25,651 nt of DNA from Flavobacteriales bacterium UBA3477 (GTDB lineage: Bacteria > Bacteroidota > Bacteroidia > Flavobacteriales > Schleiferiaceae). Position numbers and translations under genes: made by a program. The notes beneath the pieces are model-generated. The model saw nothing but the letters and a program-made list of their open reading frames with translations. It was not told the origin of the DNA and did no database searches. Location of the stretch: NCBI GenBank assembly GCA_002378005.1, contig DFQY01000005.1:1-25651 (forward strand), given 5' to 3'. This document shows positions 7,879 through 15,514 of this stretch, piece after piece. Every line of letters begins with the position of its first letter. Position 1 is the stretch's first letter.

Positions 7879-8756
7879 GGCTGTACATATTTTGGTTCGT
7901 AATTCAGCACCTCTACTCCAGGAGCAAGAGATCTGATATCAACCCTGAGCCTTTGATCCTCCATGCGCCATTCTAGGGCTACATAAGACTCCGGAGCATT
8001 TACCAAAGTACTCATTGGGCCACTCAACCAAAGGATAATAGGGTAATCCTGATTTTGAAAACGAAGATATAATTGTTGTTCTACCTCCGTCCATGCGTCG
8101 GCACTCGCGGAAAGATTTAACCAATTCACATTTGCACTGATATACCTTGGAAGCTTGTCTAAGGGCAATTCTTTTTGATCCATGCCGTCCCAAACGAAGG
8201 AAGGAGCAGTAACGGTCGGTTGAAATTCTGTCAACATGGCCTCGGGACCTATACATTCAATACTATCTGGCTCTAACGTCGGAAGTTGTATCCACCGATG
8301 ACTTTCTGGAATAGAAATATTTTCTGGAGATAGTAAAGCGACAGGCAAGGTTTTACTGACCAGCGCACTAGAAGGAAAAATCAGGGAATCGCCCGACCAA
8401 TTAAACCTATATTCTCGCCCATACTCCTGCTGAAGAATAGTTTGGATATCCACATTGAGCAGGTATACACTCTTTTTTGACGTCCTGAAAAAATCATCTG
8501 AATTAAATAGGATCAACCGTTGATCAAACCTATTCATGAATAGGGCATCCAGCCCACTTGCTTCAACTATGACATTCAATTCTGACGTACTATCCTCAAG
8601 CCACAAACCATCCACGGTACCTCCTAAAGCAATGAGTTCAAGATTGATTTGACGTGTCACCTCAGTATTGGATATGCGCATGGCTAACCATACAGCAAAG
8701 GCAAAGCCAATAAAAAGCAATGCTTCTAATCCTTTATTTGAAGAGATTTTCGACAT
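7875..8756 (-). CDS. YbbR-like (CdaR-like) membrane-anchored protein
   Basis: A 293-residue protein with a single N-terminal membrane anchor (about residues 10–27, GLEALLFIGFAFAVWLAM) and a long extracytoplasmic part rich in short beta strands. That layout, and the position between yajC and coaE, fit the YbbR-like/CdaR family found at this locus in Bacteroidota. In Firmicutes CdaR regulates a diadenylate cyclase, but no such cyclase gene is here, so that role is not claimed. Sequence motifs are weak, and the family call depends substantially on synteny. The ATG at 8756 is the only sensible start, because the next Met (residue 26) is beyond the anchor. That ATG directly follows the T-run of a terminator-like hairpin. 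Confidence 0.72.
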   Translation of the reverse strand: MSKISSNKGLEALLFIGFAFAVWLAMRISNTEVTRQINLELIALGGTVDGLWLEDSTSELNVIVEASGLDALFMNRFDQRLILFNSDDFFRTSKKSVYLLNVDIQTILQQEYGREYRFNWSGDSLIFPSSALVSKTLPVALLSPENISIPESHRWIQLPTLEPDSIECIGPEAMLTEFQPTVTAPSFVWDGMDQKELPLDKLPRYISANVNWLNLSASADAWTEVEQQLYLRFQNQDYPIILWLSGPMSTLVNAPESYVALEWRMEDQRLRVDIRSLAPGVEVLNYEPKYVQP

Positions 8757-8780
8757 AAAAAAACCGGCTTGTGCCGGTTT
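8757..8780 (-). terminator. Terminator-like hairpin abutting the ybbR start codon
   Basis: Read on the minus strand, AAACCGGC (8780–8773), loop ACAA and GCCGGTTT (8768–8761) form an 8-base-pair hairpin followed by four more T (8760–8757). The ATG of the YbbR-like gene begins at the very next base. It lies 13 bases after the yajC stop. By structure it is a Rho-independent terminator for nusB–DUF1573–yajC, yet it leaves no room for an unstructured ribosome-binding region before ybbR. Confidence 0.7.
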
Positions 8781-8793
8781 CTAAGTTACAATG

Positions 8794-9093
8794 TTACTTG
8801 CTGTATTGGGCACTGAGATCTTTACTCACCGCACTTTTTTCGATTTTAAGTCGAGTGTTTTCACTCTCAATGATCAAATGCGTGTCCCCTACTTCTAAAA
8901 TTTTAGCATGAATACCAGAAGTTGTGACGATACGAGCTCCTTTCTTCACCTCTTGTCTAAACTTGTTCTCTTCCTTTTGCTTCTTCATCTGAGGACGGAA
9001 GAAGAATAAATACATCACGACAAGGATGAGTACAAAAGGTAATAGGCTCATGGCACCGCCTGGTGAGGTTTGCTGTAGAAATAAAGTTGTCAT
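8794..9093 (-). CDS. yajC: Preprotein translocase accessory subunit YajC
   Basis: A 99-residue single-pass inner membrane protein that associates with SecDF and the SecYEG translocon. The membrane segment is about residues 17–33 (LLPFVLILVVMYLFFFRP). It is followed by the diagnostic FRPQMKKQKEE and by KKGARIVTTSGIHAKILEV, the small beta domain of YajC. The N-terminal 15 residues, with a TSPGG segment, resemble other Bacteroidota YajC. The ATG overlaps the DUF1573 gene stop by one base (TAATG), pointing to coupled translation. A terminator-like hairpin follows the stop. Confidence 0.95.
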   Translation of the reverse strand: MTTLFLQQTSPGGAMSLLPFVLILVVMYLFFFRPQMKKQKEENKFRQEVKKGARIVTTSGIHAKILEVGDTHLIIESENTRLKIEKSAVSKDLSAQYSK

Positions 9094-9536
9094 TATTGTT
9101 CGTTTGAAATTACGGTTGACGTGATGTTCAACACTTTTGATTGAGGAACGGCATTTGTGGTCAACGTCACACGCTTGTCTTGACGACCGGCACGCCCTTG
9201 AGAATTAAAACTCACTTTGATTTGACCCTTCTGACCCGGCGCTATGGGTTGGCGCGGCCAATCTGGTACCGTACAACCACAAGAACCTTGGGCATTAGAG
9301 ATTATAAGAGGACCTTCACCTTCATTCGTAAAAGTAAAGGTGTGCTCCACTACTTCTCCTTCTTGTACTTCGCCAAAATCGTGGAATTCTTCCGCGAAAG
9401 CAATGGTTGGTAAAGCGTCCATCATAGCTTCTGTACCAGAAGCTGCATCATCAGATGATTTAATTCGATCTGTTGCGCTGCTGCAAGATGCTAGTGTGAT
9501 TGCGACTAAAGAGGCAATAAAAAATGTGCGTTTCAT
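9093..9536 (-). CDS. DUF1573 domain lipoprotein
   Basis: A 147-residue secreted protein. The N-terminus MKRTFFIASLVAITLASC is a lipoprotein signal peptide with lipobox LASC and Cys18 as the lipidated residue. After a short Ser/Ala/Asp-rich linker comes one DUF1573 domain (about residues 47–145), an immunoglobulin-like fold with DFGEVQEGEVVEHTFTFTNEG, the signature GSCGCTVPDWP and IAPGQKGQIKVSFNSQGRAG. DUF1573 proteins are very common in Bacteroidota and their molecular role is not established. It lies 14 bases after nusB and overlaps yajC by one base, so all three are probably one transcript. Confidence 0.92.
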   Translation of the reverse strand: MKRTFFIASLVAITLASCSSATDRIKSSDDAASGTEAMMDALPTIAFAEEFHDFGEVQEGEVVEHTFTFTNEGEGPLIISNAQGSCGCTVPDWPRQPIAPGQKGQIKVSFNSQGRAGRQDKRVTLTTNAVPQSKVLNITSTVISNEQ

Positions 9537-9550
9537 AATTAGTGTTGCAA

Positions 9551-10489
9551 TTATTGAATCATTCCACGGCCCACCTTATTGATGAGGCCATCCTCCTGCA
9601 AATTAGTAACGATTTTGTCAAGTATACCATTGATGAAGGCAGAACTTTTGGGTGTACTGTATTGCTTGCTCAAATCCAGGTATTCGTTCAACGATACTTT
9701 TACCGGAATCTCTTCAAAACCTCGCCATTCAGCAATGCACAACTTCATTAACATGATGTCCATCTTGGCAATTCGGTCGCTTTCCCAATTTCTACTCTTA
9801 CTTTCAATTCTATCCTGACTGTCTTTATTAAACTCAAAGTATTTACGCGCTAATAAGGCACCAAAGGCGGCATCTGATTCGTCCTTGAACAGAGATGGGA
9901 TAATAAGCTGTTCTGCGTCCTCTTTCCAGCTGGCAATGACCTTACCCGACATCATTTGAGCGGCATCTATGTCATCACTCCATGCCGCTTGCTCATCTTC
10001 ATAAATATCGTGAAGAAGCTCATTTTCTGCAATGTAGAGTTGATACACCTCACGAATGAAACGCTTTTGTTGAATAAAATCCGGAGTTCCTAGAACGAAG
10101 TTATCGTAAGACTCACTTGCAAATAGCGCGTCCCATTGCTTGCGAAAATGTTGATCATAATCTGACCAACTAGCATTCGAGCCTTCCACTAGGGTATTCA
10201 AGGCGGCGCTCTCCTTACACAAGGTCCAAAACTTGAGTTGGGTGAATTTTGCAATGCGTTCCATCAATGCATGATCCGGCTGTTGACGCTCAGAAACTCT
10301 TTGATATTGACGCACTGCTTCTTGATACAATCTCAGGAATGCTCCCATATCCCAAGCGAATAAGCGATGCACCTCATTGAGACTCTTGTTTAGATTCTTC
10401 AACAACAAGGCAGCGTCCATGCTCTCGTCTGTACTTTGGGCAAAAAGATGGTGCAACACCTTGATACGAATGTGGCGTCTAGTAATCAT
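9551..10489 (-). CDS. nusB: Transcription antitermination factor NusB (long Bacteroidota form)
   Basis: A 312-residue protein, about twice the length of the classic NusB. The opening RRHIRIKVLHHLFAQ matches the R-x-x-x-x-x-x-L-x-x-x-x motif of NusB. The all-helical NusB core maps to roughly the last 110 residues, including the segment RIAKMDIMLMKLCIAEW and the C-terminal SLNEYLDLSKQYSTPKSSAFINGILD. The central region is an extra helical insertion/extension, as seen in Bacteroidota orthologues. NusB pairs with S10 (NusE) on boxA RNA to keep rRNA transcription processive. It is the first gene of the minus-strand run to coaE and has a -7 box candidate about 100 bases upstream. Confidence 0.92.
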   Translation of the reverse strand: MITRRHIRIKVLHHLFAQSTDESMDAALLLKNLNKSLNEVHRLFAWDMGAFLRLYQEAVRQYQRVSERQQPDHALMERIAKFTQLKFWTLCKESAALNTLVEGSNASWSDYDQHFRKQWDALFASESYDNFVLGTPDFIQQKRFIREVYQLYIAENELLHDIYEDEQAAWSDDIDAAQMMSGKVIASWKEDAEQLIIPSLFKDESDAAFGALLARKYFEFNKDSQDRIESKSRNWESDRIAKMDIMLMKLCIAEWRGFEEIPVKVSLNEYLDLSKQYSTPKSSAFINGILDKIVTNLQEDGLINKVGRGMIQ

Positions 10490-10589
10490 TAGAATATATC
10501 AATGCAGGTATGCGGGTTCAGAATGAACGACTTCATCAAAGAGGTGTTATTTTTGTGGCTCCGCATGTAAAGGACTGTTTTTACTGCGG

Positions 10590-10597
10590 CAAATATA
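10590..10597 (-). promoter_or_regulatory. Candidate -7 box for the nusB operon
   Basis: On the minus strand the bases read TATATTTG, a perfect TAnnTTTG match, in the 133-base gap between the divergent nusB and ABC exporter genes. Transcription would start near 10583 and give a leader of roughly 95 bases for nusB. I see no TTTG -33 element at the expected spacing, so confidence is moderate. Confidence 0.4.
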
Positions 10598-10622
10598 CAT
10601 CCTCACGTAGGCACATAGCACC

Positions 10623-12392
10623 ATGCAAGCATTAAAAAAACTCAATCCCTATTTCGCCAAACACAAATGGTTATTGATAGCGGGTGCGTTTTTTGTGATC
10701 ATATCGGTCATTTTCAAGCTTTTCCCTGCCCTATTCATTCGGAATAGCTTTGATGCAATCGCCGTGATCATTGAGAATTACCGAAATGGAGTGGCGCAAG
10801 ATGGTAATGTGAGCGGAGAATTGGTCCGTTATGGCCTGTACATCATTGGAGCAGCCGTATTGCAAGGGACCTTCATGTATTTCATGCGCCAAACCATTGT
10901 GGTGATGTCTCGTCACATTGAGTTTGATCTGAAAAACAAAGTATTCGAACATTACCAGCGATTGACTCAAAAATTCTATAAGAACAACAGCACAGGGGAT
11001 TTGATGAATAGAATTTCCGAAGATGTGAGCAAGGTTCGTATGTATGTGGGTCCCGCCATCATGTACGCCTTAAATACTGGATTCACCATTATTTTAGTTA
11101 TCATTATCATGATTTCTGTGAGTCCTAAGCTCACCTTGTTGACCTTAGTTCCCCTGCCATTCCTGGCCTTCCTAGTATATCGTGTGGCCAATTTAATCCA
11201 TACCCGTTCCCGCAAAGTACAGGAGCAATTGAGTGAACTCAGCACTTTTGCTCAAGAATCATTCTCCGGAGCGCGCGTCATTAAAGCCTACTATAAAAGT
11301 CCTTGGTTTAGTGCGAATTTCAAGGAACAAGCCATAGAATACCGAAGTGTGAATGAGCGATTATTCCGTGTGAACGCTACGTTCCAACCATTGATGATTC
11401 TCATGGTGGGCATCAGTACATTAATTACGATCTACGTTGGGGGTAGATTATATTTTGTAGGCCAAGTAAGTGCTGGAAATATCACAGAGTTCATTTATTA
11501 CGTGAACCTATTGACTTGGCCCATCGCCTCCATAGGTTGGGTGACTTCCCTAGTCCAAAGCGCCGATGCCTCCATGCAACGATTGGATGAGTTCCTAAAA
11601 GAACAACCTGAATTCTCCAATGGCACGCACACGGCATCTTCGTTCGAAGGCCGTATTGAATTCAAGAATGTTTCCTTCACCTACCCAAATAGCGGTATTA
11701 CAGCGCTAAAGGATGTTTCCTTTACTATAGAGCCGGGCAATAGTCTAGGAGTGCTCGGTAAGACTGGTGCCGGTAAGAGTACTATAGCAGCACTCATGGT
11801 GCGCCAATACGATCCTACTGAAGGTGTCATTTTGATAGATGGCGTTGATATTAAAAATTGGGACCTGCCTACCCTAAAATCCTATTTAGGATGGGTGCCA
11901 CAAGAAGCCTTCCTCTTTAGCGATACCATTGCCAACAACATAGCCTTCGGAATGGATACGATGGAAATTGATGCGGTCAAAAGAGCGGCTAAGGCGGCTG
12001 GGGTGCATGAGAACATCATGAGCTTTGATAAGCAATACCAAACCAAGGTCGGCGAACGCGGCATTACCCTAAGCGGAGGACAAAAGCAACGTGTGAGTAT
12101 TGCACGTGCCTTGATAAAATCTCCCAAGGTCATTGTCCTTGACGATTGTTTGAGTGCAGTAGATACCGAAACGGAAGAGCAAATTCTATCTAACCTTAGA
12201 AAGGCAACAGAGAACTTAAGCGGCATCGTCATTGCCCACCGTGTTAGTAGTGTGAAGCATTGCCAACAGATCATATGTTTGGATCAAGGAGTGATTATCG
12301 AAAGAGGGACTCCGGCGGAACTAGAAACTGCAGGAGGCCATTTTGCAGATCTCATTTCAATCCAACTTGAGGGGCAGTTCGAAGGTTCCTAA
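10623..12392 (+). CDS. ABC exporter half-transporter (ABC-B/MsbA-like)
   Basis: A 589-residue fusion of one six-helix transmembrane domain (about residues 15–320) and one nucleotide-binding domain (about 345–580), the usual architecture of type IV exporters for lipids or drugs. In the ATPase domain: Walker A GKTGAGKS at 379–386; a Q-loop in LGWVPQEAFLFSDTI; signature LSGGQ at 483–487; Walker B VIVLDD at 503–508; D-loop SAVD; and the H-loop His in IVIAHRVSSVK. The residue after the Walker B Asp, normally the catalytic Glu, is Asp508 here. This is typical of the degenerate half of heterodimeric exporters, yet no partner half-transporter gene is next to it. The substrate is unknown. It is divergent from nusB and 80 bases upstream of parA. 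Confidence 0.94.
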   Translation: MQALKKLNPYFAKHKWLLIAGAFFVIISVIFKLFPALFIRNSFDAIAVIIENYRNGVAQDGNVSGELVRYGLYIIGAAVLQGTFMYFMRQTIVVMSRHIEFDLKNKVFEHYQRLTQKFYKNNSTGDLMNRISEDVSKVRMYVGPAIMYALNTGFTIILVIIIMISVSPKLTLLTLVPLPFLAFLVYRVANLIHTRSRKVQEQLSELSTFAQESFSGARVIKAYYKSPWFSANFKEQAIEYRSVNERLFRVNATFQPLMILMVGISTLITIYVGGRLYFVGQVSAGNITEFIYYVNLLTWPIASIGWVTSLVQSADASMQRLDEFLKEQPEFSNGTHTASSFEGRIEFKNVSFTYPNSGITALKDVSFTIEPGNSLGVLGKTGAGKSTIAALMVRQYDPTEGVILIDGVDIKNWDLPTLKSYLGWVPQEAFLFSDTIANNIAFGMDTMEIDAVKRAAKAAGVHENIMSFDKQYQTKVGERGITLSGGQKQRVSIARALIKSPKVIVLDDCLSAVDTETEEQILSNLRKATENLSGIVIAHRVSSVKHCQQIICLDQGVIIERGTPAELETAGGHFADLISIQLEGQFEGS

Positions 12393-12436
12393 CGACAGTG
12401 TTCATTACTTTTTTAGCATTTCGATAAGCAATGGTT

Positions 12437-12444
12437 TACTTTTG
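12437..12444 (+). promoter_or_regulatory. Candidate -7 box for the parA–parB run
   Basis: TACTTTTG matches TAnnTTTG and lies 28 bases before the parA ATG, with a predicted start near 12451. A T-rich stretch (TTTTTT, 12409–12414) sits about 22 bases upstream in the -33 position but lacks the expected TTTG. This is the only box-like sequence I see in the 80-base gap after the ABC exporter gene. Confidence 0.45.
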
Positions 12445-12472
12445 AGTTTACCATTTCTGAAAGCACATCTTT

Positions 12473-13237
12473 ATGTCACAAATAATCGCAATTGCCAATC
12501 AAAAAGGCGGCGTTGGAAAAACCACGACCGCGGTAAACTTAAGTGCAGCCCTAGGGGCACTTGAAAAACGAGTTTTACTGGTGGACGCAGATCCACAGGC
12601 AAATGCTACTAGTGGATTGGGTATAGAGCCAGATCAGGCGCTACAAGGCACTTATGAGTTGATCGAAGGCGCGAAGACTGCGGTAGAATTGGTCCTAAAA
12701 ACTGATGCACCTAATGTGAGTATTATACCTGCACATTTGGATTTAGTAGCGGTTGAACTCGAAATTATTGACCAACCCAAGCGCGAGTATTTCCTCAAGA
12801 ATGCATTGGAATCAGTGGCCAATGACTATGATTATATCATCATCGACTGTGCCCCTTCCCTCGGGCTCATTACCCTAAACGCCTTGACTGCAGCGAACTC
12901 TATACTAGTGCCTATTCAGTGCGAATATTACGCATTAGAAGGATTAGGCAAGCTATTGAACACCATTAAAAAGGTACAAGAACTACACAATGAAGACCTC
13001 AGTATTGAAGGGCTTTTGCTGACCATGTTTGATAGCAGATTGCGTTTATCGAACCAGGTTTCTGATGAGGTGCGTAATCACTTCGAAGGATTAGTCTTTG
13101 AAACGGTCATACATCGCAACGTCAAACTTAGCGAGGCACCTAGTTATGGGGAGAACATATTGAAGTACGATGCTGGTAGTAAGGGCGCTGAGAATTACCT
13201 TACTTTAGCACAAGAGTTACTGGCTAAAAGCGCATAA
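12473..13237 (+). CDS. parA: Chromosome partitioning ATPase ParA (Soj)
   Basis: A 254-residue ParA/MinD-type ATPase that binds DNA non-specifically in its ATP form and, together with ParB, segregates replicated origins. The deviant Walker A motif KGGVGKTT is at residues 11–18, with the second lysine-containing signature RVLLVDADPQANATSGLG after it and IIIDCAPSLGLITLNAL as Walker B. The absence of an N-terminal DNA-binding extension and the length mark it as the short chromosomal Soj type rather than a plasmid ParA. It is the first gene of a close-packed run; parB begins two bases after the stop. Confidence 0.96.
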   Translation: MSQIIAIANQKGGVGKTTTAVNLSAALGALEKRVLLVDADPQANATSGLGIEPDQALQGTYELIEGAKTAVELVLKTDAPNVSIIPAHLDLVAVELEIIDQPKREYFLKNALESVANDYDYIIIDCAPSLGLITLNALTAANSILVPIQCEYYALEGLGKLLNTIKKVQELHNEDLSIEGLLLTMFDSRLRLSNQVSDEVRNHFEGLVFETVIHRNVKLSEAPSYGENILKYDAGSKGAENYLTLAQELLAKSA

Positions 13238-13239
13238 GC

Positions 13240-14160
13240 ATGGCAAAACGAGCAATGGGAAAAGGTCTTTCGGCCATTTTGGGAGAAGAAATAGCGAAAG
13301 TGAATAAAGTCACCGATGCCGGAGCTGAGAAGCTCGTGGGTCAGGTGGCTATGATTTCATTGGATGCCATTACGACCAATCCTTTCCAACCTCGATCAAA
13401 CTTTGATAATGATGCATTGGTAGAATTGGCCCAAAGCATCAGTGAACTCGGTATTATTCAACCCATTACCGTTCGCAAGAATGGCATGAAGTTCGAATTA
13501 ATTTCGGGAGAACGTCGCTTCCGTGCTTCGCAGATCGTTGGTTTAGAAGAGATTCCCGCCTACGTGCGCCTCGCGGACGATCGCAATATGTTGGAGCTCG
13601 CCATTGTAGAGAACCTTCAACGTGAGGACCTAGATCCAATCGAGATGGCTTATTCCTGCAAGCGTATGATGGACGAATTAGGCTTAACTCAGGAAGAAGT
13701 TGCAAAGCGTTTGGGAAAAGGACGCTCTACAGTGACCAATTTTCTGCGCTTGCTCAGGCTTCCAGCCATCATACAGGCTGAATTGCGCGACATAAATCGC
13801 AACGAAAGTCTTGATGAGAATAGCGACGGAACCACGTCAGCGGTTTTCAGTATGGGACATGCGAGAGCCTTATTGAACTTGCCGTCTGAAGAAACACAGA
13901 TAGATCTCTACAAGAAGATTCTAAAAGGAGGATTGAGTGTACGTCAAACGGAGGCGCTTGCCGCTGCCATTAAGAAGCCAAAGGATAAAGCACCAGAAGT
14001 TCCTGTGCAGCCTGGCATGAAGGAATTAGGAAAAGAATTAGGGCAATACTTCCAAACTAAGGTGAACATACAAATGAAACCTAGTGGTAAAGGACGTATT
14101 CAAATTGACTTTGATTCTGACGACGATTTACAACGCATCATCTCGAAATTCAACTCATGA
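13240..14160 (+). CDS. parB: Chromosome partitioning protein ParB (Spo0J)
   Basis: A 306-residue CTP-dependent DNA clamp that loads at parS sites. The N-terminal CTPase domain contains ITTNPFQPR, the conserved GERRFRASQIVGLEEIPAYV and ELAIVENLQREDLDPIE, all diagnostic of ParB. The helix-turn-helix core is LTQEEVAKRLGKGRSTVTNF, followed by GHARALLNLPSEE and the GLSVRQTEAL element. A Lys/Pro-rich linker leads to the C-terminal dimerisation domain. The start KRAMGKGLSAILG is the typical ParB N-terminus, so the ATG at 13240 is secure. The last four bases overlap the next start (ATGA). I found no good parS in the window. Confidence 0.96.
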   Translation: MAKRAMGKGLSAILGEEIAKVNKVTDAGAEKLVGQVAMISLDAITTNPFQPRSNFDNDALVELAQSISELGIIQPITVRKNGMKFELISGERRFRASQIVGLEEIPAYVRLADDRNMLELAIVENLQREDLDPIEMAYSCKRMMDELGLTQEEVAKRLGKGRSTVTNFLRLLRLPAIIQAELRDINRNESLDENSDGTTSAVFSMGHARALLNLPSEETQIDLYKKILKGGLSVRQTEALAAAIKKPKDKAPEVPVQPGMKELGKELGQYFQTKVNIQMKPSGKGRIQIDFDSDDDLQRIISKFNS

Positions 14161-14762
14161 GATGCTTATTGAGTGTAATCCTACTGTTTGCTTGCTTTTC
14201 TGTGAAGGCTCAACATGCTGATTCCACTCATACCGCAGATGAATTACACAATATCAAACTAGCTACTACCCTTTCTCTCATTCCCGGGGGAGGACAGATT
14301 TACAATGGTAAGTATTGGAAAGCCCCAGTTTTCTGGGCAGGTATAGGCGGTACTGCATATTACTACGGGCAGCTCAATGCTCAGTTCAAATCGTACGAAA
14401 GTGTATTGCAGTTTATCATTGATAACCCGAGCTACACCACAAGAGCAGAGTTAGAAAGTGCCGCACCCGAAATATTCACTGGCATACCCTCCCCGTTTTA
14501 TCAAACATCTGTAAATGGTGTGGCCCAAGAAGCAATGGGTTATATGGAGCAATTACGCACCCAAAGAGAGTACACATTGTTCGGGATTTTAGGCATTTAT
14601 TTATTGGGGATTTTAGATGCCAACATTGATGCACATCTCCATGATTTTGATGTAAGTGATGATTTAAGTATCAGTCCACAATTAACTCAAAAACAATATT
14701 TTGCAGGTAAAGAGAGTGCTATCCAAGCCCCCGGCCTGTCCCTAACCCTTTCCCTACCATGA
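14157..14762 (+). CDS. DUF5683 domain protein, exported or membrane-associated
   Basis: A 201-residue protein with a signal peptide (MRCLLSVILLFACFSVKAQ, predicted cleavage after AQ). The diagnostic DUF5683 segment ATTLSLIPGGGQIYNGKYWK follows, then two hydrophobic stretches (about residues 58–73, and 139–154 with LFGILGIYLLGILDA), so it is probably membrane-associated. Its function is unknown. It sits in the conserved parB–DUF5683–dapB–lepB order and overlaps both neighbours by four bases (ATGA junctions), strong evidence for co-translation. Confidence 0.88.
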   Translation: MRCLLSVILLFACFSVKAQHADSTHTADELHNIKLATTLSLIPGGGQIYNGKYWKAPVFWAGIGGTAYYYGQLNAQFKSYESVLQFIIDNPSYTTRAELESAAPEIFTGIPSPFYQTSVNGVAQEAMGYMEQLRTQREYTLFGILGIYLLGILDANIDAHLHDFDVSDDLSISPQLTQKQYFAGKESAIQAPGLSLTLSLP

Positions 14763-15460
14763 ACATTGCCATTATAGGATATGGACGAATGGGTAAAACC
14801 ATCGAACGAATTGCCCAATCAAGAGGCCATCATATCGTACATATTCACGCAGGAGGCCCAATGGATTTGGATGCAATGAAAGCTGTAGATGTGGCCATCG
14901 AATTCACCCAGCCAAAAGCAGCGGCAGAGAATATTTCCACACTTTTGATGCATGGCATTCCTGTGGTTAGCGGAACCACTGGTTGGTTAGAGCACAAAGC
15001 ATCTGTGGATGCCTTGGCAGAGAAACAAAAGGTAGGATTCTTATATGCGTCCAATTTTTCTCTCGGCGTGAACTTGTTCTTTGTAATGAATGAGAAATTG
15101 GCTGCCATGATGCACTCCTACCCTGAATTCAAACCAGGTATTCATGAAATCCATCACACCGGTAAAAAAGATGCACCCTCCGGTACGGCAATTACCGCCG
15201 CGGAGGGCGTACTTCAATCCTACAACGAATTGAAAGGTTGGACTATGGATGAGGATGACCAGGCATTGCGCATTACCGCAGACCGCATAGACCCTTACTT
15301 TGGAACCCATGAGGTACATTACACCAGCGACATTGATACCATCACTTTTGCCCATGAGGCGAAGAGTCGTGATGGCTTTGCTTTGGGGGCGGTTATGGCG
15401 GCTGAATGGCTACCAGGAAAGTCCGGAAGCTTTGGTATGCGTGACGTTTTGAACCTCTAA
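14759..15460 (+). CDS. dapB: 4-hydroxy-tetrahydrodipicolinate reductase
   Basis: A 233-residue cytosolic NAD(P)H-dependent reductase of the diaminopimelate/lysine pathway, which supplies a cell-wall cross-linking residue. The nucleotide-binding loop is IAIIGYGRMG at the N-terminus. VVSGTTGW and the substrate-binding and catalytic signature HHTGKKDAPSGTA (residues 132–144) are intact, the latter including the catalytic His and Lys positions. The length is at the short end of the family, as usual for Bacteroidota. The start overlaps the DUF5683 gene stop by four bases. A 54-base gap with no clear promoter separates it from lepB. Confidence 0.96.
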   Translation: MNIAIIGYGRMGKTIERIAQSRGHHIVHIHAGGPMDLDAMKAVDVAIEFTQPKAAAENISTLLMHGIPVVSGTTGWLEHKASVDALAEKQKVGFLYASNFSLGVNLFFVMNEKLAAMMHSYPEFKPGIHEIHHTGKKDAPSGTAITAAEGVLQSYNELKGWTMDEDDQALRITADRIDPYFGTHEVHYTSDIDTITFAHEAKSRDGFALGAVMAAEWLPGKSGSFGMRDVLNL

Positions 15461-15514
15461 TCTTTTCACAATACCCTAACAACCATTTCCTCTTAAAAGA
15501 AATAGATTCGCCCT

